Position numbers and translations under genes: made by a program
Shown here: one piece after another, positions 1 through 6,386 of the stretch
Position numbering within the stretch: position 1 is the stretch's first letter
Layout of the letters: every line of letters starts with the position of its first letter
Assembly (NCBI GenBank): GCA_030036915.1
Contig: JASHSC010000628.1
Location: 1-17,453, forward strand
Reading direction: 5' to 3'
Origin: Terriglobia bacterium
Lineage (GTDB): Bacteria > Acidobacteriota > Terriglobia > UBA7540
Length of the DNA: 17,453 nt
The notes under the pieces: generated by a model
Database searches by the model: none
Told to the model about the DNA's origin: nothing
The model's input: the letters and a program-made list of their open reading frames with translations, nothing else

Positions 1-913
1 AAAAGACCACTGCCAACGCTCCAAAACCCAGGGCGCGCATCACCGCGATTTCGCGCCCGCGCTCGGAGACGGCGGAATACATGGTATTGAGCGCTCCAAA
101 AATTGCGCCAATGCCCATCACGGCGGCGACCAGGCCGCCGAGTACGGTGATCAGGCGGGTGAAGGTCTGCGACTGCTTGGCGTAATAATCGACCTCGCGG
201 TTCACGTCCACGTCCAGGCGCGGGTCCTTGCCGATCGCGTCCTTAAGGGCTTGCAACGCGTTCGGCGAACTCAGATGGAGAGTCACCGATTGGAAAATAT
301 TGGTCGGGCGCTTGTACACATCGTCGAGCACGCGGCTGTCGCACCAGACTTCGGAATCAAAAGCCGAATCGCCGGCATCAAAAATCCCCACCACAGTCCA
401 TTCTCCGCCGCCGAAGCGAACGCGATTTCCCAGGGTCAATCCTGCGTAGCTGTTTGTGGCATTGCGTCCAACCACGAGTTCCGAGAGGCCGGGCTGGAAC
501 ATGCGGCCTTGAACAATCTTCACGTTCTTCCGTACAGTCAGCACATTCGCTGAGACTCCCCGCACTTGCACGTTCGCATCTGTTCCGGTCGAGCGCAGCG
601 GGAAGGGTGCCACCACCACCACTTCCGAGGTCACCATGGGCTGCCCGTCCAGGCGCGCCACGCCCGGCTCATCCTGGAGAATCTTGACCGTGTCCAGCGT
701 GATGCCGCTCATCATTTCGGCCGAGGCGCCGGCGCGCATCACGATGGCATTGTCATACGAACCCGATGAAACCAGCGTGGCGCGGAATCCGCGCGCTAAT
801 GCCAGCATGGCCACAAACACTCCCACGGTTCCGGCAATGCCCAGAACTGCGACGATGGCGGAGGTCCATCGCGCTTTCACACTGCGGAAATTGTAGATAA
901 CCGGAATCGCCAT
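1..913 (-). CDS. MacB/FtsX-family ABC transporter permease, C-terminus cut by window edge
   Basis: Inner-membrane permease of an ABC exporter, second permease of the operon. The frame is open from ATG at 913 to base 1 with no stop, giving 304 codons; family members are about 380-400 residues, so roughly 80 are missing. Visible parts are an N-terminal membrane segment (about residues 17-38), a long extracytoplasmic domain of the MacB_PCD type, a second membrane segment (about 262-284), and the family's coupling-helix motif ERGREIAVMRALGF at the cut end. It lies 217 bp downstream of the first permease, separated by a palindromic repeat, on the same strand as the ATPase and adaptor. No clear Shine-Dalgarno sequence precedes the ATG. 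The substrate cannot be told from sequence. Confidence 0.9.
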   Translation of the reverse strand, partial: MAIPVIYNFRSVKARWTSAIVAVLGIAGTVGVFVAMLALARGFRATLVSSGSYDNAIVMRAGASAEMMSGITLDTVKILQDEPGVARLDGQPMVTSEVVVVAPFPLRSTGTDANVQVRGVSANVLTVRKNVKIVQGRMFQPGLSELVVGRNATNSYAGLTLGNRVRFGGGEWTVVGIFDAGDSAFDSEVWCDSRVLDDVYKRPTNIFQSVTLHLSSPNALQALKDAIGKDPRLDVDVNREVDYYAKQSQTFTRLITVLGGLVAAVMGIGAIFGALNTMYSAVSERGREIAVMRALGFGALAVVF

Positions 914-937
914 TTTTGACCCCAGTGAAAAGTGGCT

Positions 938-1078
938 GGAAGGGCGGGGCTTCAGCCCCGCCTCCGGGAACTGGCCAATCTTTGGGGGGCTTTAGCCCCT
1001 GATGCGGCATTGCTTCAGGGCCTAAAGGCCCGCTTCGCTGCTACATCTCTAACGGCAGGGCTGAAGCCCCGCCCTTCC
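938..1078. repeat. Four-hairpin REP-like palindromic element between two permease genes
   Basis: Outer arms 938-962 and 1054-1078 are inverted copies matching at 24 of 25 positions, and each folds into its own hairpin (GGCGGGGC-TTCA-GCCCCGCC on the left). Between them sit two smaller hairpins, GGGGC-TTTA-GCCCC (986-999) and GGGCC-TAAA-GGCCC (1018-1031), which are also inverted copies of each other and differ only at one base pair, changed on both sides. No coding frame makes sense here. It resembles intergenic REP/MITE-like repeats; mobilisation by a RAYT-type enzyme is an inference, since no such gene is present. In the transcript it could act as a stabilising or attenuating structure between the permease cistrons. 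Confidence 0.85.
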
Positions 1079-1131
1079 GGAAGTCCGTAAAATCGCGCTT
1101 CTTAATGTAACCAGGCCCCAGCCACTATTCT

Positions 1132-2280
1132 TCAGATTCTTCGCAACGCATCAACAACGCGCAGGCGCATCGCGCCAAGGCCGGGCAGCACGCCGCTGCA
1201 TGTACCCACCAGCAAGGCGAAGCCCAGCGCTTCCGCCAGCATGGTTTTGGAGAGAACCAGCGGCGGCAGCATGCCGCTCATCGACTGCGCGAGAACCGGT
1301 ATGGCGAGCAAAGCGAGACCCAGGCCCACGAGTCCCCCAAGCAACGCGATAGCTAGCGCCTCCGCCAGCACAAAGAACATCACTACGCCGTCTTTGAATC
1401 CGATGGCCTTGAGGATGGCCAGTTCGCTGGTGCGCTCGCGAACCGAGATCGCCATGGTGTTGCCTGTTACCAGGAGCAGCGTGAAGAACACCACGCTGCC
1501 GATAGAGAGAATCAGCACTTCGATGTTGCCAAACTGTTTCACCCAGCTCGCCGCGAAGGCGGATTCGGTGTCGGTCTTGGTTTCATAGGGCGAATTGGCG
1601 AAATCGGCGTCAATGGTCTTGGCCACGCGCATCGCATCATCCGGAGAATCGAGCCGCACGGTATACCAACCCACTTGGTTTTTGAAGCGCTCGGGCACGC
1701 GCTCCGTGAAATAGTCCCATTGGAACCAGAACTGCGTCTCGTCGTCTCCCGGGCGCGTGCCGTGGTAGATGCCGTCCAGGTTGAACTCCCACCCGCCGCC
1801 TCCGTAAATCGTCGTCTTGAGGGGAATGCGGTCGCCGATTTTCCACCCGAACCGCTTGGCCGTGCTGGCGCCGGCAATTGCACCCTGGCGGTCTTTAACG
1901 AAATTGTTCCACTGATCGTCCGGTACAACCAGCTCGGAATAGACTTTTCGCTGGGCTTGCGGGTCGATGACGAATTGCGGGAAGAAGTTCTTCTCATCCT
2001 GATAGACGGCACCGAACCAATTATCGTGCGTCACGCTTTCCACACCCGGAATACTCTGAATTTTGTCGCGATAAGAAAGCGGAAGGCTCTGGATAATCGA
2101 GACGCGATTGATGGTCACCAGGCGGTTGGCAGAGGCGATGCCGCCACCACGGTTGAATGCATCCCTGACCACCGCCAGAAAAGCGAAGAGAAAAAGCGCA
2201 ACAGCAAACGAGCCGAGGGTGAGGAGCAGCCGCACCTTTTTGCGTGTGAGGTTGGCCCAAATCAGGGACCAGAATTTCAT
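1132..2280 (-). CDS. MacB/FtsX-family ABC transporter permease
   Basis: Inner-membrane permease of 382 residues, full length for the half-size FtsX/DevC type. There is one N-terminal membrane segment (18-38), an extracytoplasmic domain (about 40-250), then three C-terminal segments (about 252-273, 299-328, 346-368). The conserved motif RERTSELAILKAIGF (281-295) after the second segment is the ATPase-coupling region of this family. Its ATG overlaps the ATPase stop codon (ATGA), and GGAG lies 8 bases upstream, so translation is probably coupled. It acts with the ATPase at 2277-3020 and the adaptor at 3030-4262. Whether it pairs with the second permease as a heterodimer or works as a homodimer cannot be decided here. 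Confidence 0.93.
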   Translation of the reverse strand: MKFWSLIWANLTRKKVRLLLTLGSFAVALFLFAFLAVVRDAFNRGGGIASANRLVTINRVSIIQSLPLSYRDKIQSIPGVESVTHDNWFGAVYQDEKNFFPQFVIDPQAQRKVYSELVVPDDQWNNFVKDRQGAIAGASTAKRFGWKIGDRIPLKTTIYGGGGWEFNLDGIYHGTRPGDDETQFWFQWDYFTERVPERFKNQVGWYTVRLDSPDDAMRVAKTIDADFANSPYETKTDTESAFAASWVKQFGNIEVLILSIGSVVFFTLLLVTGNTMAISVRERTSELAILKAIGFKDGVVMFFVLAEALAIALLGGLVGLGLALLAIPVLAQSMSGMLPPLVLSKTMLAEALGFALLVGTCSGVLPGLGAMRLRVVDALRRI

Positions 2281-3020
2281 GCCGCATCTCCGGCAGCCGC
2301 CCCCTGGGGAGACTTTGCACCTTCCACCAGGACGCCCTTTTCAAGGTGAAGCGTCGTGTGAGCCCGCGCCGCCACCAGCGGGTCATGCGTGACCATCAAT
2401 ACGGTCTTCTTATGCTTGCTGACCAATTCTTCGACGAGCGCCATGATTTCGTCCGCGCTCTTGCGATCGAGGTCACCCGTGGGCTCGTCGCAGAGCAAGA
2501 ACGTGGGGTCTGAAACGATGGCGCGGGCGATGGCTACGCGCTGCTCCTGCCCGCCGGAAAGCTGGCGGGGAAAATGGTCGGCGCGGCCCTGCAATCCCAC
2601 GATGGCGAGCGCCGCCTCCACGTGCTGCTTCCGCTCGGAGCGCGAGAGCCGCGTGAGCAGCAGCGGCAGCTCGACATTTTGCGACGCGGTGAGCACCGGA
2701 ACGAGGTTGTACATCTGAAAGACGAATCCCACGTGGCGGGCGCGCCACTCCGTCAGACGGCCGGAGGACATGTGCGTAATTTCGTCGCCGGCCACGGAAA
2801 TGGCGCCGGCAGTGGGCACATCCAGCCCGCCCAGAAGGTTCAGCAGCGTGGTTTTTCCCGATCCGCTTGGGCCCATGAAGGCAACAAAGTCGCCCTGATC
2901 CACGTCCAGGTTGAGCCCCTGAAGAACCTGAATGGACTCGCCACCGCGCCGGTAAGTCTTGTTGAGCCCCCGGACCTGAATCAGGGCTCTGGAATTCCCG
3001 TTTCCATTGACGCTTACCAT
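2277..3020 (-). CDS. ABC transporter ATP-binding protein, MacB/LolD type
   Basis: Cytoplasmic nucleotide-binding subunit of 247 residues that powers the exporter. All motifs are intact: Walker A GPSGSGKTT (50-58), Q-loop Q102, signature LSGGQ (154-158), Walker B ending in LLCDE (175-179), followed by PTGDLD and the H-loop His at 212. The sequence GGLDVPTAG and the PTGDLD version of the D-loop place it in the MacB/LolD/FtsE branch. Start choice is firm: AGGAGG lies 5 bases before the ATG and overlaps the stop region of the adaptor gene 9 bp upstream. The same-strand order adaptor, ATPase, permease, permease indicates one operon. Confidence 0.96.
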   Translation of the reverse strand: MVSVNGNGNSRALIQVRGLNKTYRRGGESIQVLQGLNLDVDQGDFVAFMGPSGSGKTTLLNLLGGLDVPTAGAISVAGDEITHMSSGRLTEWRARHVGFVFQMYNLVPVLTASQNVELPLLLTRLSRSERKQHVEAALAIVGLQGRADHFPRQLSGGQEQRVAIARAIVSDPTFLLCDEPTGDLDRKSADEIMALVEELVSKHKKTVLMVTHDPLVAARAHTTLHLEKGVLVEGAKSPQGAAAGDAA

Positions 3021-3029
3021 GCAACCCTC

Positions 3030-4262
3030 CTAAGGGTGCGTTTCCACCTTCTGGCCATCGTGCATATTCTCAGGACCGTTCACCACGACTTCTTCACCGG
3101 CATTCACTCCCGCGATTACTTCCACGTCGCCTTCAATCCCGTTCCCCAAGGTGACGGCGCGACGGTCCAGTTTTCCATCGCGCACAGTGTAGACATAAGA
3201 ATTCCCACCCTCGTTGTGAACGGCGCCCTTGGGGATCAGGGCTTTCGCAGCCGGCGCCCTATCCGTGCCTTTCGATTTCGCCCGAGCGGGCTCGCTCCCC
3301 AGGAATGCGACCTTCACACCCATATCCGGCAGAATTTTCGGGTCCAGCCTGTCGAACGATATGCGCACTTTCACGGTTGCCTTCTCCCGGTCGGCGGTGG
3401 GAATGATGGTGCGCACGTGCGAGGGAATCTGCCAGTCGGGATAGGCGTCGAGCGTGGCCGTCACCTTTTGTCCCGGCAGCACGCGGGCGATGTAGGCCTC
3501 GTTCACGTCCACTTCAATCTCGTTGGAATTCATATCTACAATCGTAGCGATTCCTGTGCGCGTGAAGCCCCCGCCGGCGGAGAGCGGTGAGACCATTTCG
3601 CCCACCTGCGCATCCTTTGAGACGATAATCCCCGCAAAGGGGGCCCGAATCTGGCAATTATCCACGTTCTGCTGCGCCTCCTGGACGCGCGTTGCGGCCG
3701 CATCCACCTGATCCTTGGCGAGTGCGATTTTGGCCTTCAGGCTGTCCACGTTTGTCTTGGCAATGTCCAGGGCATCCTGGCTCTGCACTTGCGCGTCGTG
3801 GAGCTCCTGTGTTCGATGCAAACTGATTTGTGCGTATTTCAACTGCACTTGGTAATCGGCAATGGCGCCCTGCGCGGAATTGCGGTCCGCAACCGCTGCC
3901 GCCAGCGCGCGCTTCATGTCTGAATCGTCAAGCGTGGCGAGAAGCTGGCCTTCCTTCACGCTTATGCCTTCATCGAAGAAGACGCCGGTCACGCGCCCGG
4001 TGATTTTCGCGGCCACAGTGGCGCGGACGCGCGGCGTGACGTAGCCGCTGGCATTCAGCAGGGTTTCCGCTTCCGGAGCGACGGGCGGGCGCGCCGCGGC
4101 AACCTCCACCATCGGGTCGCGCGTGTGCAGGGCAAACAATCCTCCGCCGATGATCACCAGCAATCCCAGCGAGGCCGAGAAAATTCGCCAAAATTTTCCC
4201 GCCCCACCGCCCGAGCGGCGCGCGTCGTCAATCTTGAGCGAAGATAGATCGCCGACCGGCAT
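3030..4262 (-). CDS. Periplasmic adaptor (membrane fusion protein) of MacA/HlyD type
   Basis: First gene of the exporter operon, 410 residues. It has a cytoplasmic N-terminus, one membrane anchor (about 25-46), then the usual adaptor order: first lipoyl half-motif (about 78-110, including GxV..V.FDEG and KEGQLLATLDDSD), a coiled-coil hairpin (112-200), second lipoyl half (202-230, IRAPFAGIIVSKDAQVGEMV), a beta-barrel region (240-320) and a C-terminal membrane-proximal domain. It would bridge the permease to an outer-membrane channel, but no TolC-like gene is in view. The start has no strong Shine-Dalgarno sequence; it was kept because the charged N-terminal tail before the anchor is normal for the family. 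Confidence 0.93.
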   Translation of the reverse strand: MPVGDLSSLKIDDARRSGGGAGKFWRIFSASLGLLVIIGGGLFALHTRDPMVEVAAARPPVAPEAETLLNASGYVTPRVRATVAAKITGRVTGVFFDEGISVKEGQLLATLDDSDMKRALAAAVADRNSAQGAIADYQVQLKYAQISLHRTQELHDAQVQSQDALDIAKTNVDSLKAKIALAKDQVDAAATRVQEAQQNVDNCQIRAPFAGIIVSKDAQVGEMVSPLSAGGGFTRTGIATIVDMNSNEIEVDVNEAYIARVLPGQKVTATLDAYPDWQIPSHVRTIIPTADREKATVKVRISFDRLDPKILPDMGVKVAFLGSEPARAKSKGTDRAPAAKALIPKGAVHNEGGNSYVYTVRDGKLDRRAVTLGNGIEGDVEVIAGVNAGEEVVVNGPENMHDGQKVETHP

Positions 4263-4598
4263 ACTCTGCTGATGCCCCCAAGCCTTGAACTATGAAAGGC
4301 CGCGCTCCTGCGCCGCCTGGGATTTAGCGGATTGTGGGCGCCACGAAGATTTTCTTTTCCCTTTGCTATTTTGCCCCAGGATGCGCGTTGCGGCCAAGGG
4401 AAAATCGAGGTTTGGTGGGATTACGTGAATTGCGACATTTGCCCAACCCCTGCCTTTGCCCTGAATGGGCAGGGGATATAACTGGGCGTTCGATGCGGGC
4501 TCGTCAGTCGAAGGATTACAGGGTATGACCCGTGCGAACGGAATTGCTCCCCTCAACAGCCCGCCTGAATACCTGAATTGCCTTCGGCCCAGCGCGGA
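4263..4598. other. Intergenic region upstream of the exporter operon with one weak hairpin
   Basis: There is no convincing gene in these 336 bases; short open frames have no ribosome binding site or recognisable product. It must hold the exporter promoter, but I see no good sigma70 pair. An 8-bp stem CCCCTGCC / GGCAGGGG (4447-4454 with 4468-4475) could be a transcript end for the small membrane protein gene to the right, but it has no following T-run, so this is weak. Confidence 0.5.
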
Positions 4599-4856
4599 CT
4601 ACCACCGCCCGGAATGAGCAAAGGTTCGCGCCACCAGGACGAGCAGCACTGCACCCACTGTGGCCGCGGCCAGGCTGCCGATAAAACCGAGAATGTTAAT
4701 TCCCAGGAGCCCGAAGATCCAACCTCCAATGACTGCCCCAATCAGGCCCAGAAACAGGTCGGCGATGATTCCGAAGCCGTCACCACGTGTAATTTTGCCG
4801 CTGAGCCAGCCGGCAATCAGTCCGATGATTATCCACCCGAGAATCGTAAAATGCAT
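4599..4856 (-). CDS. GlsB/YeaQ/YmgE-family small stress-associated membrane protein
   Basis: Small hydrophobic protein of 85 residues from the chosen start. The N-terminal ILGWIIIGLIAGWLSGKI, then a short RGDGFG linker, a glycine-rich second membrane segment (DLFLGLIGAVIGGWIFG) and a third segment match the 'transglycosylase-associated' family (Pfam Transgly_assoc). Its biochemical role is unknown; members are linked to stress responses. An upstream in-frame ATG at 4868 would add four residues, but GGAG sits about 7 bases before the ATG at 4856 and the family normally begins close to the first membrane segment, so 4856 is preferred. It follows the coiled-coil gene by 20 bp and is probably co-transcribed with it. 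Confidence 0.88.
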   Translation of the reverse strand: MHFTILGWIIIGLIAGWLSGKITRGDGFGIIADLFLGLIGAVIGGWIFGLLGINILGFIGSLAAATVGAVLLVLVARTFAHSGRW

Positions 4857-4876
4857 TGTTAGCTCCATATCTTCGT

Positions 4877-6034
4877 CTAAACCCCCGCGGGCATGAGCAG
4901 GTAACCCACCACGCCGTGAGCGTTAATCTGCGTAATCACCAGGCTATAGGAATGGCTGGCATCGTTGGGAAAAAGGTCCAGCGACTCCTGCACGCCCAGA
5001 TTATCGAGCCAGAGCTTTTGTCCGCCGGAGGCCAATGTGACGTAGCCGCGAAAGCGCTGACGTCCAACGTTGGTTCTGAGGACGGTGAGGGCAACTCCCG
5101 GAGCGAGTTGCGCGGGTGAGTTCCGGGTAGCCTCAAAGTTTACCTTTTCGCGCTGAAGCTTTTGGTTCAGGTCGTGCAAATTGGCGCGCTCCTTGCCGAC
5201 TTCCTCGTTCACGTTGATCAAGCTGCGGGCATTTTCGTCGCGCGCGTTGCTTAACTCGGCTTGCAGGGCGGCCACTTCCGTTTCAAGCTTTTTGTTCAGT
5301 TCCGCCACACTCGCACGATCTGCGTTTTGGTTCTGTTCGATCTGGTTAAATCGTGAATCCACCGCCTGGTTCCTTTGGTCCATTTCACTGTGCAGGCGGG
5401 TTTCAAGATCGCGGGTCTGGCGGCGGGCAAATTGCAAGCTGGAATTGACTTTGCCGTCGAGAGTGGCGAGATGGGCGGACATCTGGTCCCAGCCGGCCGA
5501 CAAGCTGCGAACTTTGGCCTCCGCGTTTCCCATACGGCTTCCCAGGGTATCTATCGAGTGGAACATACCGGGAAGTTGCGCAATCGAAATGTTCTGGCCG
5601 CGCAGAGCGTAGTAGCTGTAGGTCAAGGCACCGAGAAACGCCAGCGCCAGAATAATCAATGCCACCCACAGGGGGCCAGTTCCGTGAGTTTTGGGAGGCG
5701 TGTCCGGAGTCCTTTCCTCCGGCCCAAAGAGGGAGAGTCCCGGACTCTGCAGGCCCGCGTGTCCAACGGTCAAAGGAGGTGGAATGGGGGCTTCTCGCCT
5801 TTCAGATTTTTCCAAGGGTGGTTCTTCTAGGTGACCTTGCTCGACATTCTCTGGCCTAACATCGGGCTCCGGCTTAACATCAGGCGCTGCGGCCTGGGAC
5901 TTCGTTACTTCTTCTTCCTGTTTTCCCTTCGGAGTTTCCTCCTGCGGCTTTTCTTCACGTTTGCGCGGATCGCTGTCCGGCGGTCCGCCGCCGATTGCCC
6001 CGAATTGCCCTAAATTCCCGAAAACGCTCATCAA
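4877..6034 (-). CDS. Unrecognised membrane-anchored coiled-coil protein
   Basis: 385 residues, family not recognised. Four parts are visible: a disordered, Pro/Glu/Lys-rich cytoplasmic tail (about 1-118, with runs such as KREEKPQEETPKGKQEEE), one membrane segment (121-142), a long heptad-like helical region (about 160-305, rich in Q, E, N, R and lacking Pro), and a compact C-terminal domain (308-385) rich in beta-prone residues. The single membrane segment with a positive N-terminal side suggests that the coil and the end domain face the periplasm. GGAGGTG lies shortly before the ATGATG start, a strong ribosome binding site. Its close neighbour downstream is the GlsB-like protein, suggesting an envelope or stress-related role; that is inference only. 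Confidence 0.85.
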   Translation of the reverse strand: MMSVFGNLGQFGAIGGGPPDSDPRKREEKPQEETPKGKQEEEVTKSQAAAPDVKPEPDVRPENVEQGHLEEPPLEKSERREAPIPPPLTVGHAGLQSPGLSLFGPEERTPDTPPKTHGTGPLWVALIILALAFLGALTYSYYALRGQNISIAQLPGMFHSIDTLGSRMGNAEAKVRSLSAGWDQMSAHLATLDGKVNSSLQFARRQTRDLETRLHSEMDQRNQAVDSRFNQIEQNQNADRASVAELNKKLETEVAALQAELSNARDENARSLINVNEEVGKERANLHDLNQKLQREKVNFEATRNSPAQLAPGVALTVLRTNVGRQRFRGYVTLASGGQKLWLDNLGVQESLDLFPNDASHSYSLVITQINAHGVVGYLLMPAGV

Positions 6035-6386
6035 TTCACCTCCGTAATCGGAACCGTCCGAGGGCTTCCGTGAAACTCACAGTCCGGCCTCAGCCATACG
6101 AGTCCACCTTTCGAGGGAGCAAGGGATTTGCCAAAGGTTTTCCGGTGGGTCTGACAGCCCGAAATCAAGAACTTAGGAGTGGAGTGGCTAGGGTGAGCAG
6201 CGCCTTATTTTCCCGCGCCTATGGAAGGAATTACACGGTCATGCTGGGTAGTGGTGATGAGGCTTGAGAACTCGGTGTAGGGGCACCCCTCGTGGGTGCC
6301 CGAACCATGGGGTTTCCATGGCAATGGGCAGGCACGAGGCCTGCCCCTACGTATAATTCAAACTGTACGACTGAAATTCGGGACCT
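6035..6386. other. Intergenic region between trpE and the coiled-coil gene
   Basis: 352 bases without a credible gene. It must contain the promoter of the 385-residue gene; a pair TTGCTC / TATGGC on the minus strand is too weak to call. The right third is occupied by the paired-hairpin repeat at 6277-6350, listed separately. Confidence 0.5.
6277..6350. repeat. Paired-hairpin REP-like element
   Basis: Two hairpins in inverted orientation. Left arm 6277-6301 is GTAG followed by stem GGGCACCC, loop CTCGT, stem GGGTGCCC. Right arm 6326-6350 has stem GGGCAGGC, loop ACGAG, stem GCCTGCCC, then CTAC. The arms match as inverted copies at 21 of 25 positions, and the four differences form two compensated base pairs. 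The centre holds two CCATGG palindromes (6305-6310 and 6316-6321). This GTAGGGGCA-type sequence resembles a widespread class of intergenic palindromes in environmental genomes (from memory, not checked). Lying just downstream of trpE, it could also stabilise or end the trpE transcript. Confidence 0.85.

Noticed and set aside
2574..3590. Plus-strand open frame of 338 codons
   Set aside because: Antisense to the ATPase and adaptor genes, both with intact family motifs.
4447..4475. Hairpin CCCCTGCC/GGCAGGGG as a terminator
   Set aside because: Stem of 8 bp with a 13-base loop and no T-run on either side; kept only as a note in the intergenic entry.
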